This document shows positions 1-10,196 of a DNA stretch of 64,000 nucleotides, in pieces. The first letter of the stretch is position 1; each line of letters begins with the position of its first letter. Under the pieces are notes generated by a model. The model saw nothing but the letters and a program-made list of their open reading frames with translations. It was not told the DNA's origin and ran no database searches. Both the position numbers and the translations under genes were made by a program. The stretch is from Platerodrilus igneus (Eukaryota > Arthropoda > Insecta > Coleoptera > Lycidae), in contig JARFIW010000139.1 of NCBI GenBank assembly GCA_036346225.1, positions 8,556,001-8,620,000 of the forward strand. Reading direction: 5' to 3'.

Positions 1-255
1 TACCCTACTCACATCACTCCCACCTCCACATCACTCCACTTCCCTCCACATCACTCTACATTACTTCACATTCCTCCACATCACTCCACACCACTTCACA
101 TCACTACACACCACTCCACATCACTTTATATCACTACACCTTCCTCCACATCACTACACATCCCTCCACCCTTCTACACATCATTCAGCATTACTACGCC
201 TCCCTCCACATCACTACACATCACTACACATCACTCCACAGCCCTCCACATCAAA
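1..255. repeat. C-rich minisatellite block 1 (TCCACATC type)
   Basis: The block is built of short degenerate units of about 9 to 12 bases around TCCACATCAC and CCTCCACATC. It is strongly strand-asymmetric, with C and A on the plus strand. It runs off the left edge of the window and stops abruptly at a BED-finger module. Related blocks lie at 520-665, 1290-1528 and 1800-2042, always next to a copy of the same module, so satellite and module appear to have spread together. Confidence 0.9.
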
Positions 256-439
256 AAAATAATGGCGCTTTAATATTTCTTTTGCAGTATGCACCTTTAT
301 GCTTGTGCAATATATGATTTTTTAAATTCATAGTTCTGCCACCAGTCTTATACGGCTTTCCACACAGATTACACACAAGAATTATGGTCTCTTTTGTAAA
401 AACCTCCCAAACTTGACTTTTGTTTCTTTGTATGGACAT
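251..439 (-). pseudogene. BED-type zinc finger fragment, hAT-transposase type
   Basis: A 62-codon open frame carries a complete BED zinc-finger signature: W11 and F14 (VWEVF), C23 and C26 (CNLC), then NLKNH with H42 and H47. BED fingers form the N-terminal DNA-binding domain of hAT and ZBED transposases, where this domain recognises the transposon ends. No hAT catalytic domain follows, and the frame runs into satellite DNA at 251, so this is a stranded domain or first exon. The surrounding module (about 256-525) recurs at 1530-1790 in the same orientation, at 2045-2155 truncated, and at 661-770 inverted. The fold assignment is firm; placement within a named hAT family is not possible from this piece. 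Confidence 0.75.
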
Positions 440-519
440 GCTTCACTTCACAAATGGAAAAGCGAAATGGCGACTGTTAACTTCCGCTTCCCTCGTGTAC
501 GCCCTGACACACCCCTGCC

Positions 520-665
520 CAATCCCTCCACATCCCTCCACTCTCATCTTTCTCCCTCCACATCCTTCCTCATCTCTCCACATCCCTTGATTACATCACT
601 CACACATCACTCAACATCACTCAACATCCCTCCACTCTCCTCTTTCTCCCTCCACATCCCTCTAG
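520..665. repeat. C-rich minisatellite block 2
   Basis: Degenerate CCTCCACATC and CACATCACTC units. The block separates the first BED module from the inverted partial module that starts at about 661. Confidence 0.85.
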
Positions 666-770
666 GTGGCAGAACTATGAATTTAAAAAATCGTATATTG
701 CACAACCATAAATGTGCATACTGCAAAAGAAATATTAAAGTGCCACCATTTTCTTTTTATGTGGAGGGAT
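661..770 (+). pseudogene. Inverted partial copy of the BED-finger module
   Basis: This stretch is the reverse complement of part of the module at 256-525. Read on the plus strand it encodes the second half of the BED finger (GGRTMNLKNR, then ILHNH), followed by CAYCKRN. The CxxC half of the finger is missing because satellite DNA joins directly at GGTGGCAG. It is the only module copy in this orientation, so the array has undergone at least one inversion. Confidence 0.7.
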
Positions 771-814
771 GTCACAGTTTTTAAAAAAGTGTCAGCTATT
801 CAGACGTGTTTAAA

Positions 815-1288
815 ATGGAAGCTGTCTGTTTCGATTTTATGTCAGTTATTAGAGTTTCTCAGGTAGACGTCAACAGATTGATTGATCAGGTTCCTTACAA
901 TTTAAGTAAATACAAACAGTCTATCGCTTCTCATTACCATAAAATAGAAATTGGATTTGATCCGTATGGCGTGCCGCAATAGATACTGTCATAGTCATAC
1001 TATCATGTTAGGTTTGAAGATTTGACCAATTTGTGCGACTTCCATGTAGAACTTACGTTGAATCAATTTGCTAGAGATGTAAAACAAGTTCAACAAAATG
1101 GTGTGGAATTAGAAGACGTACATTATCAACTTGGAAATGAATTCGATTTAAGGTTTGAAGCAAATAAATGTTATGCTAGGACCGTATTGGTTGGAAATGG
1201 TATTATAGACGAAGAAGAAGAAACGTTTGCACTGGAACTTACAAAGGGAGACGCAGAACACCGGTTCTGGGACCTCCTCTGCTCCCCT
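815..1288 (+). pseudogene. Unrecognised pseudogene with two in-frame stops, enclosed by satellite
   Basis: An ATG at 815 opens a frame of 55 codons (starts MEAVCFDFMS). It meets TAG at 980 and again at 992, then stays open in the same frame to about 1288, through DVKQVQQNGVELEDV and an acidic DEEEET stretch. Composition looks protein-like and unlike the satellite on both sides; the minisatellite takes over the frame after about 1300. I do not recognise the protein and see no catalytic motif. It could be a gene fragment captured by the hAT or satellite unit, or the body of an unfamiliar transposon. The two close stops argue that it is dead. Confidence 0.45.
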
Positions 1289-1289
1289 T

Positions 1290-1528
1290 TACCCTTCTCT
1301 ACTCTCCACATCCCTCCCACCTCCACATCACTTAACATCACTCCACACCCCTCCATATCACTCGCACCTTCACTTCCCTCCACATCACTCCTCATCACTA
1401 CACATCACTCCCACCTTCACATCACTTCAAGTCCCTCCACATCACTCCCACCTCCACATCACTCCACACCCCTCCACATCACTCCACATCCCTCCCACCT
1501 TCACATCACTCCACATCCCTCCACATCA
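1290..1528. repeat. C-rich minisatellite block 3
   Basis: Degenerate CTCCACATCACT and CTCCCACCTTCACATC units. The block follows the pseudogene at 815-1288 and precedes the third BED module. Confidence 0.85.
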
Positions 1529-1529
1529 A

Positions 1530-1790
1530 AGGAAAATGGTAGCATTTTAATATTTCTTTTGCACTATACACATGTATGCTTGTGCAATATATGATTTTTT
1601 AAATTCATAGTTCTACCACCAGTCTTATACTCTTTCCACACAGATTATACAGACAAGAATTATGGTCTCTTTTGTAAAAAACCTCCCAAGCTTCGCTTTT
1701 GGTTTTTTTGTATGGGCATGCTTCACTTCACAAATAGAAAAGCGAAGTGGCGACTGTTAACTTCCGCTTCCCTCGTGTACGTCCAGGCAC
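1530..1790 (-). pseudogene. Third copy of the BED-finger module, frameshifted
   Basis: This is a near copy of 256-525 in the same orientation. Small indels in and around the CxxC coding stretch (for example a lost base in the segment read as GGCTTTCC in copy 1) break the BED frame. The KPKAK and LGRF remnants around the start are still readable. It is a repeat copy rather than a functional gene. Confidence 0.7.
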
Positions 1791-1799
1791 ATCCCTGTG

Positions 1800-2042
1800 C
1801 AATCTCTCCACCCTCATCTTTCTCCCTCCACATCCCTTGATCATATTCCTCCACACATCCCCCCACATCACTCCACATCCCTTCACTTTCCTCTTTCTCC
1901 CTCCACATCACTCCACACATCCTTCCACATCACTCTACACCTCTCCACGTCCCCCACATCACTCCACATCCCAACACCTCCCTCCACATCAATTCACATC
2001 ACTCCACCCTCCTGCACATCACTCCACATCTCTCCACATCAA
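1800..2042. repeat. C-rich minisatellite block 4
   Basis: Units as in the other blocks, with more CCTCCACA and CCACATCCC variants. It ends where the fourth, truncated BED module begins. Confidence 0.85.
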
Positions 2043-2044
2043 AA

Positions 2045-2155
2045 GAAAATGGTCACTTTAATACTTCTTTTGCAGTATGCACATTTATGCTGATGTAATG
2101 TATGATTTTTAAATTTATTGTTCTGCCACCAGTCTTATACTGCTTTCCACACAGA
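2045..2155 (-). pseudogene. Fourth, truncated BED-finger module
   Basis: The module sequence is followed up to TTCCACACAGATTACACACA, which is the CxxC-coding end of the finger, and there passes directly into a CA microsatellite. In copy 1 the same site reads GATTACACACAAG. The microsatellite therefore appears to have grown from the short CA run of the module, and the rest of the module is lost. Confidence 0.65.
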
Positions 2156-2234
2156 TTACACACACACGCACGCTCACGCACTCAAGCACGCACGCACGCA
2201 CACACGCGCACACACGCACACACACGCACACACA

Positions 2235-2269
<35 letters not shown>

Positions 2270-2272
2270 ACA
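2156..2272. repeat. CA/CG-interrupted dinucleotide microsatellite
   Basis: A run of CACACG and ACGCAC units with a short CTCTCTCTCT interruption, then a pure CA tract. It begins inside the truncated BED module. The histidine/threonine-rich open frames across it are repeat artefacts. Confidence 0.95.
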
Positions 2273-3906
2273 AATTTCGGGCAACTTTCTCATAAGGTTA
2301 GTGACGCTTCAGGAATGTAGTTTTCGTTAATTATTATTGTATACTAGTCATGCCTAGTTAATGAATGTAGAAAGTAACAACCAGTCGTTTAAGTACATAA
2401 TACTGAAGTTTAACGCAGAAATTGCGATTTGTTGATCAGGTTTTTTTGACTGAAAGTTTTTCAAGGGAGATAAATAAGAATGAGGGTATATATGTAGATA
2501 TTTTAAACACTGATTAAATATTAAGCATTCCTTACCGTAGATATTGTAAATTAATCCTAAAATAGTAAAGATTTCTTGGTAATTCGATACAACTAAAACT
2601 CTTCCATATAACGGAAAAACTCACCACAACACACAATTATTTATATGCAGTTCATAAAATGACTTAACTCAATAAAAAAACCGTTCAAGATTAACAAAAA
2701 TATGTATTTATAACCCAAAATGCAAATTAATTTAGACCATGAAATAACGTATAATATTATGTTAACAGTATTGCCATTTATGTAAGTGGTTATATACGTT
2801 CTATCGGTACTATTTTGAAGTATAAGACACGTTTAATTACAAAAATAAAGCAAATACAGAAATATTTTGAGGTTTAACCGTACAGTTTGTATGTTTTCTA
2901 GTTAGATATTAAATAAAACACAAACATGAAATTACAAAACGTGAAAAGTCAACTATTTTTATAAACACTGAAACTTATAAAGGGACCCCGTTGTTGGGTG
3001 CCAATTAAACGTTAATTTTTAATACATAATATACTAATATAAATATATAATGTATTCAAATTTACACGGGATTAAATTTCCCCTGGGGCAGTCGAATGCC
3101 GCTCAAATTTTAAAGCTATCACTTACCCCGGTAGCTATCCTAATCCCGGTATGTCTTTCGTCTCAGAGTGGTGTTCAGATTACCTCTTGTTTGTTTGGCG
3201 GTAGCTCTCTTATCGACGAAGCGCCGGTATGTTGAATAACGGTAACGAAAGGGAAGGAAGTACTTTGTCGACCGTCGGAACTCTCAAATACGTTTACACT
3301 CTGGGAGGTCCAGTAATACAGTCTGCTGGTTTTGACGCATCCGCTGTCACGAGCCATCGTCCCCTCTTTAAGATAGGTTATTGTTCTGACGCAAATTGGT
3401 GGGACATAGCTGCACTGATAAGCAAGAGAAATGCAATCCTTGTGGTTTCCCAAACCATAAATCATAAATCAATGTCCGGACTTACGTGAAAACTATATCC
3501 TTATGTGGTTTTTCACGAAACGCTTATATTAAACACAATAATATTGGACAATTTTCCCGCGCTGGATTTAAAAATTCCTTGAACCTAAGTAATACAATAG
3601 CATGTTGAAGCCTTATGAAAAAAAGGCGTAAACAACAACCACTGCTAATGTTACCTGGCTCGAATTTGTTTATCGCTTTGCGTTTGTCTATCAAAGACGT
3701 ACCCACTAATTAGTAAATACATATACATTGTAGTATTTGAACCGAAGTCTTGAGGCTGAATTACCATGATTTCCGGTGAATTTTTAGAGAATTCACTTCG
3801 GAGTTTTGTACATCGATTGAGTCATTAATTTACTTAGTTATTAACGTGTTTTTAATCATAAGCTTGTGATAATAATAAATTACAACACTTTGGCACGATA
3901 AAAATT
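2273..3906. other. No gene seen; AT-rich with a GC-richer island at 3060-3490
   Basis: Most of this stretch is AT-rich and carries stops in every frame. From 3060 to 3490 base composition rises and partly overlapping open frames exist on both strands (plus 3229-3489, minus 3175-3465). I recognise neither product and codon choice does not favour one strand. This may be an old element body or regulatory DNA, but nothing specific can be supported. Confidence 0.4.
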
Positions 3907-4210
3907 AAAATAATTAATACCCCTTTACCTTTTGTGTTATTAAGTCAACAATTTACTTTGTTTTAGAGAGATCACTAGCCTACTTGGTGAGGAGAATATC
4001 TTCAGGTGTTCAAAACAAATTTTAGTAAATTGTTTGTTGGGAAGCATCACTTCAGTCTACGTGGTGAAGAGAATATCCTGAGAAGGGTTTCCTGAACAAC
4101 TTTTAATTTTTAATATGTTTTATTTTTTAGTCTACTACTGATGATGACCACAATGGAAGTATTGAGTTTTTAAAAATATTTTTTGTGGTAAAGGGGTATT
4201 GATTATTTTA
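3907..4210. mobile_element. MITE with 23-bp terminal inverted repeats
   Basis: The left end AATTAATACCCCTTTACC (within 3907-3929) is matched in inverted orientation by GGTAAAGGGGTATTGATT (within 4187-4210). The roughly 300-bp body contains two diverged direct copies of a 70-75 bp unit, around 3966 and 4038, sharing GGAGAATATC/AGAGAATATCCT. There is no coding capacity. The decamer AAGCTTGTGA occurs just outside each end (3860-3869 and 4213-4222) at unequal distances, so it is not a clean target duplication. Superfamily not determined. Confidence 0.7.
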
Positions 4211-4266
4211 ATAAGCTTGTGACCGATAACTTTCTGCAAATAATGTTGTCTATCTTAGGTGTACTT

Positions 4267-4414
4267 GTTACATGCCAAACTGGTCATGTATCACGTTTAG
4301 GTTTAGATATAATTTATAAGTTAATTGCCGCGTATTACTTCAAAAATACGCGGCAATTAACTTATAAATTATATCTAAATCTAAACATGATACATGGCCA
4401 GTTTGGCATGTAAC
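4267..4414. repeat. Near-perfect 148-bp palindrome
   Basis: The left arm GTTACATGCCAAACTGGTCA and onward is mirrored by the right arm ending TGGCCAGTTTGGCATGTAAC, with only a few mismatches and a loop at AAATACTT-like sequence near 4340. The 75-bp arm recurs at 6217-6290 (plus) and 7266-7341 (inverted), so it is a shared terminal module of the inverted-repeat complex. A transcript would fold into a long hairpin. Confidence 0.9.
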
Positions 4415-6292
4415 AATCGCAACCAAGCCAAAAGAAAAAAAATTTAAAAAATTACTTTTAGCACGGTAGAAACTTAAAGTCTAGTTCCTTACTTACATAT
4501 GAACTAACTTACATTCTACTAAATGTTTATTTTGGGCGCCACCTGGTTTTTCCAACCGATAACGCATCTTGCGAGTAAACCAGGAAACGGAATGTGTAGT
4601 CCCAAGATTATCGAACTACATCTATAAATGCACACACGAGTTTTAGATGTGGCGCAGTTATAATCAACAGCACAAATTTGTCGGAGAGCACAAAACACTT
4701 TACTACAACTAAATACAAGTGCGACAAGTCGCTTAACACTTCTCCAATAACCTAAAGCTAACCTTGCAGTTTTTGAGTGCACAAGCACATAAGCATTGCA
4801 TTTTAACTGTTTGTACTTCGGCAAGAACATGCCCAAATTTCAAAATGCCCAAGAGAGCAAGTTACTATACGTTTTGACAAATTTTTTTGTGTTGGTACTC
4901 TGGCTTAATAAACAGTACACATCAAAAATTCTTAATGACGTGGTTGCGAATTAACAAGTTTACCAACAGTACCATCTTGCTAATTTTTTACCTTTCCTAT
5001 ATGTGTATTGCCTATTCATTTTCGTTAGCCACCGTGTGGTCGCGCGGGGGGTTTTCATAGACACCTGGACCACGTCTCTGGGAATCTTTCGTTAGGTCAT
5101 GCGGTGCCGCTGTCAGCCGCACGTGGCCGCCGACAGTGTAAGTATATATGAGTGTATGTAGATATGAGCGTATGTAGATATGAGTGTATGTCTTACCGAA
5201 CTCGATCAACGCCGGGTGCAGGAATGCACCCACATGTCTTTCCGTACCCTCGTACCATTTTATCTAACGGGTCTGCTTCACATGTCTCTCTCTTTTAGGG
5301 GGTACGAGTACTTTCCTATTTAATGACTTTGAGGAGCCACTCTTTTTGTATCTCTACGATGGAGGACGAAACGGTTTGGTAAGCTGGGAAATTCTACGCT
5401 ATATTTTTAAAGCTTATAGTTGTAGCATGCCTTGGCGTACTGGGACGTTTCGGATCCATCTGTTGTTATCTAGTTTTATCTTAACATCTCCATCTTACCT
5501 ATTATCTTTGGTAATAACATGAGACTGTCTTACTTTCTTTTTTTGTTGACCTAACGTTTGGTATTTATGATCAGACGTAGGAAATTTTGAGTATTGAATG
5601 AAGAAGCTAACCTGATGGTAGTAATGTAATTTGTTAGGTTAGAAAGGTAAAAAAATAGTAAGTTGGTACTGTTGGTAAATTTGTTAATTCACAACTATGT
5701 CATTAAGAAGTTTTGATGTGTACTGCTTATTAAGCCAGAGTACTAACACAAAAAATTTGTCAAAGCGTATAGTAACTTGCTCTCTTGGGCATTTTCTTGC
5801 CGAAGCACAAACAGTTTAAATGCAATGCTTATGTGCATGTGCACTCAAAAACTGCAAGGTTAGCTTTAGGTTGTTGGAGAAGTGTTAAGCGACTTGTCGC
5901 ACTTGTATTTAGTCGTAGTAAAGTGTTTTGTGCTCTCCGACAAATTTGTGCTGTTGATTATAACTGCGCCATATCTAAGACTCGTGTGTGCATTTATAGA
6001 TGTAGTTCGATAATCTTGAGACTACACATTCCGTTTCCTGGTTTACTCGCAAGACGCGTTATCTATCGGTTGGAAAAACCAGGTGGCGCCTAAAATAAAC
6101 ATTTAGTAAAATGTAAGTTAGTTCATATGTAAGTAAGGCTCTAGACTTTAAGTTTCTACCGTGCTAAAAGTTTTTTCTTTTTTAAAATTTTTTTCTTTTA
6201 TGGCTTGGTTGCGATTGTTACATGCCAAACTGGCCATGTATCATGTTTAGATTTAGATACAATTTATAAGTTAATTGCCGCGTATTTTTGAA
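4337..6292. repeat. Large inverted repeat, 0.65-kb arms around a 0.64-kb spacer
   Basis: The left arm (about 4337-4999) is the reverse complement of the right arm (about 5642-6292). The open frames at 4519-4836 (minus) and 5785-6093 (plus) therefore encode nearly the same peptide, containing SKTARLALG and FCALRQICAVDYNC. I do not recognise that peptide; its conservation may simply reflect arm identity. The right arm overlaps the left end of the foldback at 6217-7341, and the left arm shares its outer 75 bases with the palindrome at 4267-4414. Confidence 0.85.
5145..5192. repeat. Three copies of a 16-bp tandem repeat
   Basis: The unit TATGAGTGTATGTAGA is repeated three times with a T-to-C change in the middle copy. 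It lies in the GC-richer spacer (5000-5641) between the two arms of the large inverted repeat. The rest of that spacer has no recognisable gene. Confidence 0.85.
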
Positions 6293-7341
6293 ATAATACG
6301 CTAACTTCCGTCGTCGCTGACAGTCGAATCAGCGCAGAAGGAATGCGGATGTGCGCGAGCAGAGGAAGGACATTAAGCTACGAGACATGGATTAAGCAAC
6401 AAGTATCTGGGTGCTGTGTAGTTTTTTAAGAAACAGGTATGTAGGTTTCCTGTGCCTTATCTTTATCGTTCCGCTACCTATTTCCTTGAACGCCCTACGA
6501 GATGCAATAGAAGTTCAGTGACGGATAACAATTTAATGTTCAACATGGCGTAATCAACCCTGAACCACGTGCTGGACCCTGAGATGTAATTCCGAGATAC
6601 ATAACACGTAAGTAAATTGATTTTTACCTAAATTGTGCAAATTTGACTTGGACAGCGATTGCATCACCCGGTAAAACGTGGTCTGTATATGTTATAACAA
6701 TGGCGTTAGAGCCACGCCTAAAGTGTAAAAATAGCGCGAGTAGATTATGCCGCGTAAATGTAACAATTCGAGCAACACGTTGGGCGCCATTGTTACATTT
6801 TTGCGGAATAATTTACGCGCGCTATTTTTACACTTTAGGCGTGGCTCTAACGCCATTATTATAACATATACAGACCACGTTTTACCGGGTGATGCAATCG
6901 GTGTCTAAGTCAAATTTGCATGCACAATTTAGGTAAAAATCAAATTTCTTACGTGATGTGTATCTCGGAATTTCATCTCAGGGTTCAGCACGTGGTTAAG
7001 GGTTGATTACGCCATGTTGAACATCAAATTGTTATCCGCACTGAACTTCTATTGTATCTCGTAGGAGGTTGAAGGAAATAGGTAGCGGAACGATAAAGGC
7101 AAGGTACAGGAAACCTACATACCTGTTTCTTAAAATACTACATAGCACTCAGATACTTGTTGCTTAGTCCATGTCTCGTAGCTTAATGTGCTTCCTCGGC
7201 TCGCGCACATCCGCAATCCTTCTGCGCAGATTCGACTGTCAGCGACGCCGGAAGTTAGCGGATTATTCAAAAATATGCGGCAATTAACTTGTAAATTATA
7301 TTTAAACCTAAACATGATACATGGCCAGTTTGGCATGTAAC
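6217..7341. mobile_element. 1.1-kb foldback element with almost no spacer
   Basis: The whole segment is two arms of about 550 bp in inverted orientation meeting near 6779. Paired markers include GTTACATGCCAAACTGGCC / GGCCAGTTTGGCATGTAAC at the tips, ACAGTCGAATC / GATTCGACTGT, TTCCGCTACC / GGTAGCGGAA, and CGTGGTCTGTATATGTTATA / TATAACATATACAGACCACG near the centre. No transposase frame is visible; open frames at 6643-6864 and 7130-7336 are arm sequence. The outer 75 bases equal the palindrome module at 4267-4414. Foldback elements are mobilised in trans by another transposase, which is not identified here. Confidence 0.85.
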
Positions 7342-9229
7342 GTACTTTACATTTATTAAATACTTGAACTGATGTTTTCTTGAAAAAATATTATGAAATA
7401 AATTTAAAAAAACAACACAATATTATAAAGAGAAAAAAATGCTCTATCGAATGGTAGAGTAAAAAATTACTCGGACAGGCGTAACTCAAAATAATTGAAG
7501 AAATAAAATTTTCAAGCATTCTAAAATGTAGATATCCCATAAAAACTTTTGTATTCAACATAATTTCTCAAAATAAATAATAACGACCAAAACGGCAGTC
7601 TCCATACTTTTAACTAACCCTGTATATGGAAAAAGTTGGGTGTTCCGGAGATTTTGAATCACCCTGTATAGTAAACTTCATATTTGTCATATTATTCCAT
7701 GAAATTTAGACCACTTTAAATGGCTGGAAATTCCTTCATTTGAGAAATAATATTCTGACGAATCTAATTTACATCGAAAGGCTTGCATCAATGGATTTCG
7801 TGTATTTACGGTTTTCTGTTTGTGAACCTTATTTTATGTCGCTTTAAATCTGGAATCGTGAAAATATGTTTTAGGTGTTTACTGTTTTTCTTCGGTTGCT
7901 TTTATCTTTGCTAAAGGTTGGTATAGAACGAATCTCTTACGGCACTCGTACAAGAACACAGTTCTTACATTTTTATTTCCAAATTTTTGGGATTTAATTG
8001 CATGTATAAAAGCGTCTGCCAGTGGAATATTATTTTTTTAATTAAAGCCTTGATCCTTCGGTAACAACATAACAATTTCAAACGACCCACTAACCCAACT
8101 CCTATAACATTCCTTTTGTGTATAATTTATGAAAACAGCCTTGTACATAAAATTTTTTACCCATAGAAGCCACTTAATGGACAATTGTTTATAGCTTACC
8201 TACCAAAAATGATGTGTTAATTATGTTAGGTAAACGTTGCAATATTGTAATCCTAACCGACTGTGACTTAGTAATAAATTATCGATGGTGATTAGCAATA
8301 ACTTTAATTTCCCAATAAAGACCTTCAATTTTAAAAGGTTTAACCAAGAATTTTATATTACGAGTTGAACTGAAAACTTACAGATTCCTCAATTGAACCA
8401 ATCGTTAAACATTATAAAAGCTGTCAGATGGCGCCGTAAAGCAGGTTTTGGTATATAATTAAACATTTATTTAAATTTTATACTATTTAAGCGGTACTAT
8501 GTATGTGTCATAATCTAATTATGGGTTTTTGTCAGTTTGCACTAGATATCATTTACAGGACATTCACCCCAAGTTCGCCCTTCATATTTTGCGCGTTTAT
8601 CGATTGTAGGGTTGGGTAGAACAAAACGAACGTGATTGGGATGCGTTAGATTGTGTATTCGTGGGGTGATTTTTATCACAAGACGTTTAAAATGGTAATA
8701 AGTTTGGATGTCAAATTTGTCTGCGAAAATTCAGTCGTACCCTTTTCAATACTAAAATGACAAAACAGCATTTGTAGGTTGTAGTTTAAATTTAAAATAC
8801 AGCAATTTTACCCTGCTGAATCTAAGGTGGGGTAACTTCGTGATACTCAACTCGTATGAGGTTATTATTTTGATTAAATATTGAAGGAATTGTTTCGGGG
8901 TTCCAAGTTCATTTCAAATCATCAAAAAAAAATTGAGATTCGACACTTTGTATTTTTTAACTTTCTATATTATTAACGTATACCAAATTCTATCCCTCTT
9001 TATGTTAAATAATTTTTTATGAGTACTTAAAAATAAGTAAATTAAAAATTAAGTGTTTGTGCCGTTCCGGACCAAGTTATTTTTTCATTTAAAAAAATTT
9101 CTATCCCTGCTACCTTTGATGCATACTTTTGAAAATTTGTAATATTGTGAAGTAAACTGTGTTCATTTCAGAAAAGAATTAAATAAACACTCCCTGTTTA
9201 TTTATTTGAGGGAAATTTTGTTGTTGTTT
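7342..9229. other. No gene seen; AT-rich, with two possible MITE ends
   Basis: Stops are dense in all frames. CCCTGTATATGG near 7618 and CACCCTGTATAGT near 7663 resemble the right ends of insect MITEs of the TACAGGGTG class (compare 53824-54011), but no matching left ends were found. Nothing else is recognised. Confidence 0.4.
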
Positions 9230-9360
9230 TTGTAATTTTCCTAGGCATTTTTAGTACGAGAACGGTGTTTTACAACAAAATCAATATCTTCAAATGATGA
9301 TCAAGACAATTTTTGAAAAAAAATTAGTCTATAATATATTTGCTATTATTTCAACTATAA
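9230..9360 (-). repeat. 130-bp repeat, inverted relative to 15045-15180
   Basis: CTAGGCATTTTTAGTACGAG and the following sequence to TTTGCTATTATTTCA are a diverged reverse complement of 15045-15180 (and its duplicate near 22260-22390). There is no coding content. In the other copies this repeat lies immediately 5' of a LINE C-terminal fragment, so it may be an old insertion or part of a LINE variant. Confidence 0.6.
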
Positions 9361-9850
9361 AATACAGGACATTTTATTTGCTTCATGGTATAAAGGCACT
9401 GTACAGAATTAATTTACCGGTATCCGTGTTCCTTAACATTAGTGGAAAAAAATCAGATGGCCACCATTTTTTTGTAACATACAAAAAGACACTGTAAAAA
9501 TGTAAGTTGCTTATGGATTATAAAACTATGGCATTTTTTTATAGCTAGGTTAGGTTGCAGGAAGGACAAGTTAGAACATAAATAGAAATTTTTTGTTGTC
9601 TTTTCCTATACTCAGTTGTCAGCCAGTTTTATTATATTGAGCATCAGTCTTCAAATTTCAACCTTTTAATCGTTTCAAATGTCTCAATCAAAAATAAAAA
9701 GTTTAGTAGATCGTAGTAGTGTAGGAATACCTTCTGAAACTGAATGTCACAAAAAGCTTACACAAAGTTACTGAACCTTAGAATTGTGGAATTGTTAAGT
9801 GAACTTGAAAAAAACTCATTAGGCTAAGATATGCTGAAGGTACTGACTAC
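9361..9850. other. No gene seen
   Basis: A 67-codon open frame at 9294-9497 overlaps the preceding repeat and looks like chance AT-rich coding. Nothing else is recognised before the SINE. Confidence 0.4.
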
Positions 9851-9851
9851 T

Positions 9852-10150
9852 GTGGCGTCGCCGTGGATCAATGTAGTAAGCGTAAGACTACGGATCCCAA
9901 GGTCCTGGGTTCAAATTCCGACACGGCAGACTGCTTGAAAAATGGCAGGTGAGCATTTTTCATAAAAATTATGCCCTCGTTCGGATAAGAGGTTAAATGA
10001 CGGTCCCATGTGTGAGTGTTATCACGCACGTAAAAGATCCCTACCTTGCCTGGAACGACAAGGGTTCGGCAAAATTTTAAATTTCCAGGCAACAAAAACT
10101 CGCCTCCCGGCCATTGTAGTACCTTCGGGCGGAGCATTGAAAATGTAAAT
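9852..10150 (+). mobile_element. tRNA-derived SINE
   Basis: The 5' head (9852-9932) is tRNA-like, with an A-box-like GTGGATCAATG and a B-box GGGTTCAAATTCC, the two internal RNA polymerase III promoter boxes. The body includes GATCCCTACCTTGCCTGG, GGTTCGGCAAAATT and the terminal CTTCGGGCGGAGCATTGAAA. It matches, in opposite orientation, the units at 17517-17836 and 36755-37065. The head does not form an acceptor stem I would trust, so this is a SINE and not a tRNA gene. It would depend on a LINE for retrotransposition; which one is unknown. Confidence 0.85.
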
Positions 10151-10196
10151 GCAATGTAGGTACTCACTTATTTTTAAATATTTGTGTGCACCACAA

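Noticed and set aside
1..2042. Possible CRISPR-like alternation of repeats and spacers
   Set aside because: The repeats are short, degenerate and variable in length, the intervening sequences are copies of one another, and the context is clearly eukaryotic.
413..2093. Ser/Pro/His/Thr-rich plus-strand frames resembling mucin-like proteins
   Set aside because: They are minisatellite translations with no signal peptide or conserved domain. The only real coding here is the BED finger and the short pseudogene.
2102..2330. Histidine/threonine-rich open frames
   Set aside because: They translate the CA microsatellite.
3175..3489. Overlapping 86- and 96-codon frames on both strands
   Set aside because: Neither shows a known motif, and opposite-strand overlap in a GC-richer patch often arises by chance.
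4519..6093. Two copies of a conserved 100-residue open frame on opposite strands as a real gene pair
   Set aside because: Identity follows from the inverted repeat itself. No homology or start/stop context supports coding.
9541..9560. TTAGG-like telomeric motif (TAGGTTAGGTT)
   Set aside because: Only two adjacent copies; insufficient for a telomeric tract.
9852..9932. Possible tRNA gene (A- and B-box present), also at 17150, 17460, 17790 and 37010
   Set aside because: No convincing acceptor or anticodon stem, and each is fused to the same long SINE body, so these are SINE heads.
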